Position numbers and translations under genes: made by a program. Positions 17,727-26,358 of a stretch of DNA of 64,000 nucleotides are shown here, in pieces. Position 1 is the first letter of the stretch. The number at the start of each line of letters is the position of its first letter. The DNA is from Actinotignum schaalii (lineage in GTDB: Bacteria; Actinomycetota; Actinomycetes; Actinomycetales; Actinomycetaceae), in the NCBI RefSeq assembly GCF_000724605.1, contig NZ_CP008802.1, positions 620,001 to 684,000 of the forward strand, given 5' to 3'. A model generated the notes under the pieces. It saw nothing but the letters and a program-made list of their open reading frames with translations. It was not told the origin of the DNA and did not search any database.

Positions 17727-18110
17727 ATGGCAACCGTTACTGTCACCGCGGAGAACTTCAACGATACCGTGCATGAAGGCATTGTCCTGCTGGATTTCTG
17801 GGCGAGCTGGTGCGGTCCGTGCCGTGCTTTCAGCCCTATTTACGAGAAGGCTTCTGAAAAGCACCCCGATATTACTTTCGGCAAGGTGAGCACCGAGGAT
17901 AGCCCGGAGCTCGCCGCGCACTTCCAGATTCAGGCGATTCCCACCATTATGGCTTTCCGGGATGGCATCCGCGTCTTTGAGCAGGCCGGGGCACTGCCGG
18001 CCGGCCCGCTGGAGGATCTCATCGGGCAGGTCAAGGAGTTGGATATGGATGAGGTTCGCGCTCGTCTTGCCGCTCACGAAGCTGAGGAATCCGCGAAGCA
18101 GGCTGAGTAA
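17727..18110 (+). CDS. Thioredoxin
   Basis: A 127-residue thioredoxin with the active site WCGPC (Cys 29 and Cys 32) and the cis-Pro loop QAIPT. A charged helical tail of about 20 residues (AAHEAEESAKQAE) extends beyond the usual fold. It should reduce disulfides in the cytoplasm. The start ATG follows GAGGAG at six bases. Monocistronic, diverging from proA, with a strong hairpin terminator downstream. A TATATT about 75 bases upstream may be its -10 box. Confidence 0.95.
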   Translation: MATVTVTAENFNDTVHEGIVLLDFWASWCGPCRAFSPIYEKASEKHPDITFGKVSTEDSPELAAHFQIQAIPTIMAFRDGIRVFEQAGALPAGPLEDLIGQVKELDMDEVRARLAAHEAEESAKQAE

Positions 18111-18132
18111 AAGCAGCTGCTGGCCACTAAGG

Positions 18133-18172
18133 AGCGAGGGGCGAACTGGTCAATTCCAGTTCGCCCCTCGCT
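18133..18172. terminator. 17-bp stem terminator after thioredoxin
   Basis: AGCGAGGGGCGAACTGG at 18133-18149, loop TCAATT, and the exact complement at 18156-18172. It lies between the thioredoxin gene and the oppositely oriented flavoprotein gene and may serve both. Confidence 0.85.
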
Positions 18173-18185
18173 GTGTTGAGAAACC

Positions 18186-18242
18186 CCCGCTACTCCCGGG
18201 AAATCCCGCTATTCTCGAGAGGTTCCGCTATTGTCGGGAAAT
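18186..18242. repeat. Tandem repeat, three copies of a 19-base unit
   Basis: Units at 18186, 18205 and 18224 follow the pattern CCCGCTATTCTCGGGAAAT with a few changes each. Several units contain a small inner inverted repeat (CCCGGG or CTCGAG). The array fills the space between the thioredoxin terminator and the flavoprotein stop codon. Confidence 0.65.
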
Positions 18243-18262
18243 CCTGTCAACCCCCGTATAGC

Positions 18263-19156
18263 TTAGGAAATTTCCGCCCGTCCAAAGAGGACCGGGAGTA
18301 CTCCGCGCACCAGCGAAGCTAAATCGGTGCGGATGGAGGTGGGCCGGTAAATAATGCCATCTGCCGCGCCCATGCCCAGCCAGGATTCGGTGGTATCCGC
18401 AACATCGTATACGGTGCCAACCACGTGGGCGCTGCGGGAGAAGTCCGGGCCGCCCAGAGCTTGGACCAGGAAGAGGCGCTCGCGGGCCGCGGTGCGGGTA
18501 GCCGAAATAATAACGGTCATATCGAGGAGGACCTGCAAGTCGGTATCGTATTCTTCCGCTGCTGTACGCAAAGCGAAACGAGCCTCGCGGGCGCGGTGCG
18601 CATCCGGAGCGGAAAGGCGCATCATCGGGGAAATACCGCAGATCGCACGCAGATTCAGATTCGGGACATCTTCGGCGCGCACGTGCGGCATGAGGCGCAC
18701 CCCGGCCGCGATAGCATTTTCCACGTCGCTGCGCAGGGCCGCGAGATCGGTAGCCGGGGTGATGGGCAGGCTCACCAGAGCCGGAGTATCAGAAGTATCT
18801 TGCTGGGTTCTAGCGACCGCTTCGCGCAGGGCCTGGGAGGTAGCAGGTACTTCCACCGCGATATCACCGCGGGCGCGCGGCCCTAAGCGGCTTGCTGTTT
18901 CCATAGCGGAGGCTACCCGGGAACCGGGAAGCACAAATTCCCCGGAGAACTGGACGAAATCGAGTCCGCCTTTCCAGGCCGCATCAGCGCAGGAGGCCAG
19001 GTGGGCGATGGAGGCTCCGTGGGCTGGGCGCGCAGCTGCGCCGTCGCCGCACAAACTCTCCCCGCCGCCGAGCGCCGAGAGATCGACTCCTAAAAATGTT
19101 TCTCTTAAAACTTCCTCATTCGTGGTGGTGCACAGGGTGGTCAATTGGATGGTCAT
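18263..19156 (-). CDS. Luciferase-like (LLM) flavin monooxygenase homologue, divergent
   Basis: A 297-residue protein whose C-terminal third matches the bacterial luciferase-like monooxygenase family (VGTVYDVADTTESWLGMGAADGIIYRP, then LASLVRGVLPVLFGR). The N-terminal half is weaker (SIAHLASCADAAWKGGLDFVQFSGEF) and the protein is shorter than the usual 330-450 residues, so flavin binding is uncertain. The substrate is unknown. Its ATG overlaps the TAA of a 54-codon ORF (TAATG), suggesting coupled translation. It lies between proA and proB, an unusual place. Confidence 0.6.
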   Translation of the reverse strand: MTIQLTTLCTTTNEEVLRETFLGVDLSALGGGESLCGDGAAARPAHGASIAHLASCADAAWKGGLDFVQFSGEFVLPGSRVASAMETASRLGPRARGDIAVEVPATSQALREAVARTQQDTSDTPALVSLPITPATDLAALRSDVENAIAAGVRLMPHVRAEDVPNLNLRAICGISPMMRLSAPDAHRAREARFALRTAAEEYDTDLQVLLDMTVIISATRTAARERLFLVQALGGPDFSRSAHVVGTVYDVADTTESWLGMGAADGIIYRPTSIRTDLASLVRGVLPVLFGRAEIS

Positions 19157-19320
19157 TAGTACTCACTATCAGGACGAAGACGGGCAGAGGGGGCACTGGC
19201 CGGCGCAAGAAGGCGCGCGCTCATAAAGTGGTGATGCCAGCGGCGCCAATGCGCCTTGGTAATTCGATAGTCGGCAAGCATGCTAGAGGTGACATCCTGG
19301 AGCGTGACAAACTGCGACAT
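19156..19320 (-). CDS. 54-residue protein coupled to the LLM gene
   Basis: This short frame begins at an ATG preceded by GGAG at six bases and ends in TAA that overlaps the ATG of the flavoprotein gene. The product is basic and aromatic in its middle (around AHWRRWHHHF, residues 23-32) and has an Ala/Pro/Arg-rich tail. It matches no family I know. The ribosome-binding site and the stop-start overlap are the evidence that it is real. It could be a small partner of the flavoprotein or simply a coupling leader. Confidence 0.55.
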   Translation of the reverse strand: MSQFVTLQDVTSSMLADYRITKAHWRRWHHHFMSARLLAPASAPSARLRPDSEY

Positions 19321-19684
19321 CGAATTCTCCGTTCTTCGTCGGCTCGGGTAGTTCCGAGCGATTGCGAGGGTGCTATATAAGCACTTGCGATAACGCTAGA
19401 TCTTTATTGTCCAATAGGCAAGACGAACACGACGGTTCTTTGCGCAAGTCACTATTCAATTATTCAGATTACTATTCGGTCATTGTGGTGCAATATTTCG
19501 CAAGATCGTGAGTAAACAACCTGATGACCAGCGCAAATAATAATCCCCAGCCGCACCCCGTATGAAAATTTATGCAGCTTCCACATAGTTACAGGTCCGT
19601 AAAGTAAGGCGAAACACAGAATTACTCGCGCGTTGCGCGCACCACCGGCTCGGCATTGAAGCACGCCCGCCGCCGAATGGACGC
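19321..19684. other. AT-rich gene-free interval before the 54-codon ORF
   Basis: No gene is visible. The stretch around 19380-19600 is about 40-45 % GC, far below its neighbours, and contains ATTC-rich sequence (19448-19480). It must hold the promoter of the ORF54-flavoprotein unit, but I cannot assign boxes with confidence. Confidence 0.6.
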
Positions 19685-20854
19685 TTAGTGCGGAACACGC
19701 CCGCCCGCTGCGCAAGGCACCCCGGCAGGAAAAACCCGCCACGAACCCAGCAGCACGATATCGTTCGCGTGCACCACCGGCTTCTTTCCGCGCGCCCGAG
19801 TGCTGCCGACCAGCTCAATAAGTTCCTCGACGCTGTAGGCACTCAGGCCCCGGGCGATAACCTCGCCGTGCCCATCGCACAATTCCACGATATCCCCGGC
19901 GGCGAAACGGCCCGAGATCCCGATGACTCCCACCGGGAGCAGGGATGCGTGATTGCCGGTGATGGCCGCGACGGCGCCGTCGTCCAAAGTGACCCGGCCG
20001 CGGGCCCGCGCCGCGAATTCCATCCAGCGCCCGCGCGCGGATACATGCCTTGTACTCGGCACAAACCAGGTTCCCACGTTGTCCCCGGCCACGGCGCGCT
20101 GCACGTTATCGACATGGGTGAGAATCACCCCGACCCCGCCCGAAGTAGCTAACTCGGCCGCGGCTACTTTGGTGCGCATGCCCCCGGTTCCCACCGCCGA
20201 GCCGCGCCCGGTAATCCGCAGGCCTGCCAGGTCATCTTCGCTGGTCACCTCGGTAATACGGGTGGACCCCGGTTCGCTCGGTGGTTTGGTGTACAGGCCA
20301 TCCACATCGGTAAGCAATATCAGGGTGCCGGCCCCCACCAAATGGGCGGTGAGCGCGGCTAACCGGTCATTGTCACCGAAGCGCAATTCGTCGGTGGCAA
20401 CGGCGTCGTTCTCATTAACAATCGGAACCACCCGTAAACGTAAGAGCGTGCGCATGGCCGTGAGCGCATTGGCGTAGTGGCGCCGGTTGGTGACGTCGGA
20501 GGCGGTGAGGAGCACCTGGCCCACGCTGATATCGTGCGCTTCGAAACGTTCTTCGTAAGCGGCCATGAGGCGGGACTGGCCCACCATGGCCGCGGCCTGC
20601 TTTTCCCGCAGGGAACGCGGGCGGCCCAATTTGAGCGGGCCGATGCCGGCTGCTACCGCGCCGGAGGATACCAGCACCACATCCACCCCGCGGGCGTGCA
20701 CCTCCGCGATGGTATTAACAAGAAGATCGAGGGTTTCCTGGTGCAGGGCACCGTCCGGCCCGGTCAAGGAGGAGGAACCAACTTTGATGACTATTCGACG
20801 GGAGTTCTCAAGGCAGTCACGCCGGGTCAGCGGGGCGGATGAGGTACCGGACAC
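19685..20854 (-). CDS. proB: Glutamate 5-kinase
   Basis: ProB phosphorylates glutamate in the first step of proline synthesis. The amino-acid-kinase domain starts at RIVIKVGSSSLTG, with SSGAVAAGI, NENDAV and the nucleotide region GTGGMRTKVAAA. A C-terminal PUA domain (about residues 280-365) is present, as in E. coli-type enzymes. The 389-residue protein starts with GTG and lies 45 bases downstream of obgE, so cotranscription is likely. proA is not adjacent. Confidence 0.96.
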   Translation of the reverse strand: MSGTSSAPLTRRDCLENSRRIVIKVGSSSLTGPDGALHQETLDLLVNTIAEVHARGVDVVLVSSGAVAAGIGPLKLGRPRSLREKQAAAMVGQSRLMAAYEERFEAHDISVGQVLLTASDVTNRRHYANALTAMRTLLRLRVVPIVNENDAVATDELRFGDNDRLAALTAHLVGAGTLILLTDVDGLYTKPPSEPGSTRITEVTSEDDLAGLRITGRGSAVGTGGMRTKVAAAELATSGGVGVILTHVDNVQRAVAGDNVGTWFVPSTRHVSARGRWMEFAARARGRVTLDDGAVAAITGNHASLLPVGVIGISGRFAAGDIVELCDGHGEVIARGLSAYSVEELIELVGSTRARGKKPVVHANDIVLLGSWRVFPAGVPCAAGGRVPH

Positions 20855-20899
20855 GAGTCACTCTTTCTTATCTGATGCTTCGGGACACCGCAGGATAGT

Positions 20900-22435
20900 T
20901 TAGTCCCCTTCCGGGGTGCCTGCCTGCGGGTCCGTCCATATGCCGGCCTCCCGCTCGGAACGCAATTCCTGGCGGGCTTCCTCTTTGGCATCCATACGCT
21001 CGTAAAAATCGGCGCGCTTTTCGCGGCGGGTGGGGCGCGAGCGTTCGGCTTCCACCCGGATATCCCGCCCGCGCGGCCCGTAAATTTCGGCGACGGCGGC
21101 AACGGTCGGTTCCCAATCGAAAACGAAGCCGGTCTGCGGCGGACCAATAACCACCATATCGCCCGGCACCGCACCCAGGCGGGCCAGTTCATCTTCAATG
21201 CCCAGGCGGTGGAGGCGCTCGCCGAGGTACCCGACCGCTTCATCATTGGCGAAGTCCGTTTGCCCCACCCAGCGTTCTGGCTGGCGCCCGCGCACATTCC
21301 AGAACTCCTGCATGCCGTCGCGCCGCTTGACGATGGTGAAACGGTCATCGCGTTCGCGAGTGAGATGCAGCACCGGGCGCACCGTTTCGGTAACCTCACG
21401 ATTCGCCTTCTCTTCGCGCACCACCCGCGCCAGGTAGAAGGAGAGTTCGCGCAGGCCTTCGTGGCTCGCGGTGGAGATAGCGAAAACATCCAGGCCGCGT
21501 TCGCGCAGCTCCGGGGTCACAAATTCGGCGAGTTCCCGCGCGTCCGGAACGTCGATTTTATTGAGGATGACCACCCGCGGGCGCTCGGTGAGGGGAAGCT
21601 GGCCTTCGGTGGGCGGAATATTCGCCGCGTACCGGGCCAGTTCGTGTTCCAGCGTGTCCAGATCGGTGAGCGGATCGCGCCCCGGTTCCAGGGTGGCGCA
21701 ATCAATCACGTGGGCGATCACCGCGCAACGCTCGATATGGCGGAGGAACTCCAGGCCGAGCCCGCGCCCTTCCGAAGCTCCTGGAATGAGGCCGGGCACA
21801 TCGGCAATGGTGTAACGTTCCTCCCCGGCGGTGACCACGCCGAGGTTCGGGACGAGGGTGGTGAAAGGATAGTCGGCGATTTTCGGGCGGGCAGCGGACA
21901 TGGCCGCAATGAGGGAGGATTTCCCGGCGGAGGGGAAGCCCACCAGCGCCACATCGGCCACCGATTTCAATTCGAGAACAACATCGAGTTCCTCACCGGC
22001 TTCCCCGAGCAGGGCGAAGCCGGGCGCTTTGCGCCGCGGGGAGGCCAGGGCAGCATTCCCCAGACCGCCCACGCCGCCGCGCGCCACTTCGAAGGAATCC
22101 CCGGGGTTCACCAGATCCGCGAGCACATCACCTTCGCTGTTTTTCACCACGGTTCCGGCGGGGACTTTGAGTACCAGATCCGCGCCGTTCTTGCCGCGTT
22201 GGTTGTCACCGGCGCCGGGCTGGCCGTTTTCGGCGCTGCGGTGCGGGGTGTGGTGGTAGTCCATGAGGGTCGATTCTTGGGAATCGACCTCAAAGATGAT
22301 GGAGCCCCCGTGGCCGCCGTTGGCGCCGTCGGGCCCTCCGAGAGGCTTGTACTTCTCCCGGCGCACCGAAACGCACCCGTTTCCGCCGTTGCCGGCGCGC
22401 AGGTGCAAGGTCACTTTATCGACGAACGAGGCCAC
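20900..22435 (-). CDS. obgE: GTPase ObgE/CgtA
   Basis: A 511-residue Obg GTPase that acts in large-subunit ribosome maturation and stress control. The glycine-rich Obg fold is N-terminal ([25 protein letters not shown]), followed by the G domain with G1 GFPSAGKSS (near 166), DVPGLI and NKID, then a C-terminal OCT domain and a charged tail. The start is the GTG at 22435, preceded by GGGGAGGG at five bases; the frame beyond it to 22543 lacks support. Confidence 0.97.
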   Translation of the reverse strand: MASFVDKVTLHLRAGNGGNGCVSVRREKYKPLGGPDGANGGHGGSIIFEVDSQESTLMDYHHTPHRSAENGQPGAGDNQRGKNGADLVLKVPAGTVVKNSEGDVLADLVNPGDSFEVARGGVGGLGNAALASPRRKAPGFALLGEAGEELDVVLELKSVADVALVGFPSAGKSSLIAAMSAARPKIADYPFTTLVPNLGVVTAGEERYTIADVPGLIPGASEGRGLGLEFLRHIERCAVIAHVIDCATLEPGRDPLTDLDTLEHELARYAANIPPTEGQLPLTERPRVVILNKIDVPDARELAEFVTPELRERGLDVFAISTASHEGLRELSFYLARVVREEKANREVTETVRPVLHLTRERDDRFTIVKRRDGMQEFWNVRGRQPERWVGQTDFANDEAVGYLGERLHRLGIEDELARLGAVPGDMVVIGPPQTGFVFDWEPTVAAVAEIYGPRGRDIRVEAERSRPTRREKRADFYERMDAKEEARQELRSEREAGIWTDPQAGTPEGD

Positions 22436-22623
22436 GTGTGCCCTCCCCTTTTCCTGTAGTGATAACGCGGTGCGGGTGCGAAAAGCTGAACGCCCGTACC
22501 GCAGCAAACAGCCGGGCAGCGGTGCGCATAGCCGGGCGCCCACTCTCCGGCACCGCGGCGAGTAGCGCCCTGGGCCGGCGCAGCAGCGAACAGCCGGGCT
22601 CCCCGCCCGCGTTAACGAATGAC

Positions 22624-22649
22624 GGGGTGGAGGTTGAATCCCCCACCCC
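22624..22649. terminator. Hairpin between rpmA and obgE
   Basis: GGGGTGGAGG at 22624-22633 pairs with CCCCCACCCC at 22640-22649 (one mismatch) around the loop TTGAAT. It lies 38 bases beyond the rpmA stop codon in a 250-base gap and could terminate or attenuate transcription into obgE. No T-run follows. Confidence 0.45.
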
Positions 22650-22686
22650 TCATCATAGGTGCGTGCGGCGCTAGGGCCGCTGCGCC

Positions 22687-22941
22687 TTAAGCCTGGGCCA
22701 CAACGTCAACGACCTTACGGTCGCGACGGGTAGCGAACTGAACCGTTCCGGCTGCGGTAGCGAACAGGGTGTCATCCTTGCCGCGCCCGACGTTATTGCC
22801 CGGATGGAACTTCGTGCCGCGCTGGCGAACCAGAATTTCACCGGCGGATACAACCTGACCGCCGTACCGCTTCACCCCGAGGCGCTGGGCATTGGAGTCG
22901 CGCCCGTTGCGCGAAGAAGAGGCGCCCTTCTTATGTGCCAT
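22687..22941 (-). CDS. rpmA: 50S ribosomal protein L27
   Basis: An 84-residue bL27 with the conserved [24 protein letters not shown] start and [22 protein letters not shown] core. Its N-terminus reaches the peptidyl-transferase centre. No Firmicutes-type cleavable leader is present. The ATG has AAGGTAG upstream and the gene lies 48 bases after rplU, in the usual rplU-rpmA pair. Confidence 0.98.
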   Translation of the reverse strand: MAHKKGASSSRNGRDSNAQRLGVKRYGGQVVSAGEILVRQRGTKFHPGNNVGRGKDDTLFATAAGTVQFATRRDRKVVDVVAQA

Positions 22942-22989
22942 CTGTCTACCTTCTTACTATCTCAAAACTAGCTGCTGACGCGGCAGATC

Positions 22990-23295
22990 CTACTGGATGC
23001 CGGTGACCTTGAGGCGGGTCAGGGGCTGACGATGCCCCTGGCGCTTCCGGTAACCCGTCTTGTTCTTGAACTTGATGATGGAGATCTTCGGTCCCTTTTC
23101 ATCGCGCACAATTTCCGCGGTAACCTTCGCCGAAATGCCATCGGCAGCCGTGGTGATCTTATCCCCGTCAACGAGCATGATGGGTTCGAGTTCGACGGTA
23201 TCGCCGACTTCACCTTCCATCCTGTCAACAACCACGACGGTTCCGACAGAAACCTTTTCCTGACGGCCCCCGGCCTTGACGATCGCGTACACCAC
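22990..23295 (-). CDS. rplU: 50S ribosomal protein L21
   Basis: A 101-residue bL21: [17 protein letters not shown] at the N-terminus and [26 protein letters not shown] at the C-terminus are the family signatures. It starts with GTG after AGGAG at five bases. Upstream, a small inverted repeat (GCGCTG/CAGCGC, 23326-23339) sits in the leader. A possible promoter (TTGTAA, 18 bases, TAAAGT) lies near 23375-23405 on the minus strand. Confidence 0.98.
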   Translation of the reverse strand: MVYAIVKAGGRQEKVSVGTVVVVDRMEGEVGDTVELEPIMLVDGDKITTAADGISAKVTAEIVRDEKGPKISIIKFKNKTGYRKRQGHRQPLTRLKVTGIQ

Positions 23296-23486
23296 GTTTG
23301 CTCCTGTTGATTACGGCTACTTTTCGCGCTGGACAGCGCACTTAAACGACTGAGTGCCTAAGCACCGACCATCTACTTTACTGCGTTGACCCGCTTTCTT
23401 ACAAGTGAGACTGCGCATGAGACCGGCCGTGTCGCTATGGGATGCGCCACGTACCTTAGGCGTGCGGCGCATTCCACCGCCCCGGT

Positions 23487-25862
23487 TTACCCTTGGGAAC
23501 CCGCCGGGAAACTCAGGACTCCCGCCCCGGTTCCGGTGGAGATGGGCCCGGAGGAAATCACGGCGCGCCGCTTGGTACCACCGCGCGCAGCGTTAGCCGA
23601 CTCACTCGCTCCGGTGTGGATAGAGGACGACGGCGACACCGTCTTTGCGTGGGCGCTAGGCGAAACGGCCGCGTGCGTGGGGCTCACCACGCCGGAGGAG
23701 ATAACCATGCCGGTTTTCCGCGCGGTGCCCGTGACTGCGGCGGCGGTTGCGGTGCTTGCGCTACCCGATCCAGTAGATGCGCTATCCGATCCGCTAGATG
23801 CGCGGCCCGTGACAGCCGCATCCTTGGTGGTAGCGCTCGAGGTATCCGCGGTGACGGCCGCGCTGCGCGAGGTACGACGACGCCGCGTAGCAGGCTGCTT
23901 CTCGGGCTTGTCCTGTTTAGCTAACTTCTCCGAGTTTTCAGATTTCTCCTGGTTGTCTTTCTGCTGGGCATCAGCGTGCCCGGCAGCGGCGATGGAATTC
24001 ATCATCTGCACAGCCGCCTCGCGCTGCGGCGCGGTGGCTTCCCGCCGCGCCTTGCGCTTGCGGGGCGCGTGGGGTTCTTCGTTTTCCTCCACCGGGTGAT
24101 CATGAATAATATAGCCGCGTCCTTCGCAGGCTTCACACACCGTAGAGAAGGCTTCCACGAGGCCCTGCCCCACGCGCTTGCGGGTCATCTGCACCAGGCC
24201 CAGGGAGGTCACTTCCGCCACCTGGTGGCGGGTGCGATCCCGCCCGAGGCACTCGATGAGCCGGCGCAGCACCAGGTCACGGTTGGATTCCAGGACCATA
24301 TCAATAAAGTCAATAACCACAATCCCGCCGATATCGCGCAGCCGCAATTGCCGCACGATTTCTTCGGCCGCTTCCAGATTATTACGGGTAACAGTTTCTT
24401 CCAGCGAGCCACCCGATCCGGTGAATTTCCCGGTGTTCACGTCCACCACCGTCATGGCTTCGGTGCGGTCGATAACGAGGGTGCCGCCCGAAGGCAGCCA
24501 CACCTTGCGATCAAAAGCCTTAGCGAGCTGCTCTTCGACCCGGTAGGCCTCGAAAATATCGCGGGAATCATCCCAGCGGCTCACCCTGTCCATAAGTTCG
24601 GGAGACAGTTCTTCCACGTAGGTGGAAATCGTTTCCCAAGCATCCTCACCCTGGACACGCAGGGAATCAAAATCTTCGTTGAAGATATCGCGTACCACCC
24701 GCACGGCCAGTTCCGGTTCGCTCTTGAGTACCTGCGGGGCGGTTTTCGCAGCCTTGGCCTTGCGCTGAATTTCCTTCCAGCTCTTCGTCAAGCGATCCAC
24801 ATCATTTTGGAGCTGCTCAGCGCTTGCCCCTTCGGCGGCGGTGCGCACAATCACGCCGTGATCTTCCGGCACGATTTCTTTAAGAAGCTTCTTGAGTCGC
24901 GAGCGTTCCGAATCGGGAAGCTTACGCGAAATACCGGTCATATCCCCACCGGGAACAAGAACAAGGTGCCTCCCGGCCAGGGTAACCTGGCTGGTCAGCC
25001 GCGCGCCCTTGTGGCCAATAGGATCCTTGGTGACCTGCACCAGCACGGTATCCCCGGATTTCAGGGCCTGCTCAATACGGCGATTCTTTCCAGTAACGCC
25101 GGCGGCTTTCCAATCCACTTCCCCGGCGTAGAGGACCGCATTACGCCCCTTACCGATATCCACGAAAGCGGCTTCCATTGAAGGCAGCACATTTTGCACC
25201 CGTCCCAGGTACACATTGCCGACCATGGAAATCTGGGTATGCCGCGCCACGTAATGCTCGACGAGCACATCGTCTTCGAGCACCGCGATTTGGTTGAGGC
25301 CATCGCGTTCACGCACGATCATGTCACGCTTGACCGATTCGCGCCGCGCCAGGTATTCCACTTCCGTAATGGAACCGCGCCGGCGCGCCGACCCCTCGCG
25401 GTTTTCGCGCCGGCGGGCCCGCTTGGCGGCCAGGCGGGTGGAGCCCCGGGGCGCTGCCACTTCATCATCGGAAGAAAGGCTACGACGACGCCTGCGGGTG
25501 GGCGCTACCGAAGTATCATCCGTGTCCTCGTGGTCGCCTTCTTCAGGGGCGGCGTCGTCGTTCCGAGAAACTCGAGGCGTGCGGGCAGAAGAATCATGCT
25601 CGCCACGTTCGCGCCGGCGGGTGCGCCGGGAGGAAGAATTATCGCCAGAATCGGAATCTGCGCCGCTGGAGGAATCGTCATCAACGAGGTAGGTGACCCG
25701 GATGGCGTTGGCAGCGTCGGGTTCCTGGAAAAGTGGAATATCCGTATTAATACGGAAGCGCGGAATTTCTACCGCTTCTTCTTCCGGTGTTGAAATAAAA
25801 AACGGGCTCGCCGCAGCCGCACTCACGGTGCCGTGCTCCGACGCGGTGGCTTCTTTCGCCAT
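23487..25862 (-). CDS. rne: Ribonuclease E/G family endoribonuclease
   Basis: A 791-residue RNase E/G with a long, Arg/Asp/Ser-rich disordered N-terminal region (about 190 residues), an S1 domain (VGNVYLGRVQNVLPSMEAAFVDIG), the RNase H and 5'-sensor region, and the DNase I-like catalytic part with VVDVNTGKFTG and VIDFIDM. The zinc-link CEACEGRGY follows. The C-terminal 180 residues are low-complexity Ala/Ser/Thr, including a 21-base tandem repeat near 23758-23805. It cleaves AU-rich single-stranded RNA and processes rRNA and mRNA. Start ATG at 25862. Confidence 0.96.
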   Translation of the reverse strand: MAKEATASEHGTVSAAAASPFFISTPEEEAVEIPRFRINTDIPLFQEPDAANAIRVTYLVDDDSSSGADSDSGDNSSSRRTRRRERGEHDSSARTPRVSRNDDAAPEEGDHEDTDDTSVAPTRRRRRSLSSDDEVAAPRGSTRLAAKRARRRENREGSARRRGSITEVEYLARRESVKRDMIVRERDGLNQIAVLEDDVLVEHYVARHTQISMVGNVYLGRVQNVLPSMEAAFVDIGKGRNAVLYAGEVDWKAAGVTGKNRRIEQALKSGDTVLVQVTKDPIGHKGARLTSQVTLAGRHLVLVPGGDMTGISRKLPDSERSRLKKLLKEIVPEDHGVIVRTAAEGASAEQLQNDVDRLTKSWKEIQRKAKAAKTAPQVLKSEPELAVRVVRDIFNEDFDSLRVQGEDAWETISTYVEELSPELMDRVSRWDDSRDIFEAYRVEEQLAKAFDRKVWLPSGGTLVIDRTEAMTVVDVNTGKFTGSGGSLEETVTRNNLEAAEEIVRQLRLRDIGGIVVIDFIDMVLESNRDLVLRRLIECLGRDRTRHQVAEVTSLGLVQMTRKRVGQGLVEAFSTVCEACEGRGYIIHDHPVEENEEPHAPRKRKARREATAPQREAAVQMMNSIAAAGHADAQQKDNQEKSENSEKLAKQDKPEKQPATRRRRTSRSAAVTADTSSATTKDAAVTGRASSGSDSASTGSGSASTATAAAVTGTARKTGMVISSGVVSPTHAAVSPSAHAKTVSPSSSIHTGASESANAARGGTKRRAVISSGPISTGTGAGVLSFPAGSQG

Positions 25863-26358
25863 TCGTCTACACTTCCCGACAGGAGCGCACCCCGTATCCC
25901 GTGCGGGCCTGTCACCATTGCGGCCAATGCCGCGCAAGCATATCTACGTCCGAGGGCATATCCGGCGCTCACAATCTGCCGGCCAGGTTCTTCACTGCCT
26001 CAAACCACCGGGGCGATACGGTAGCACCCGGTACACTGGTACCGATTCTACATGAGGAGTCCTCGACCGGCGCTGGGAGGTTCCCGAATTCTCCGCGAAG
26101 CCGGCACCTCAACTCAGCGCACAACTGCCACCACATGAGCCCGGTCGGGACTTTCGTCCTTATTTTTGGACAGGTGTCGCTAAGCTGAGTGCCAGATTCC
26201 ACATGCGCGCCGCGCCGGACAAAAGTCCCCCGCGTTCGATACCTCTTATTGCCGCTGCGGTGAGTAGGATCGAGGGTGAAAAATTGATCGCGCTGCTACG
26301 GGATCACCGCAGCGCTCCACGCGCGATCACACGTGTTACACATCGGAAAGGTGAAAAG
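25863..26358. other. Divergent rne/cydA intergenic region
   Basis: No gene is seen. It should contain both promoters. Visible items are an inverted repeat CGGTAC-ACTG-GTACCG at 26029-26044 and the palindromic word ACACGTGT at 26329-26336, about 22 bases before the cydA start codon. An open frame joins 26203 to cydA in phase but lacks start signals. Confidence 0.5.
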
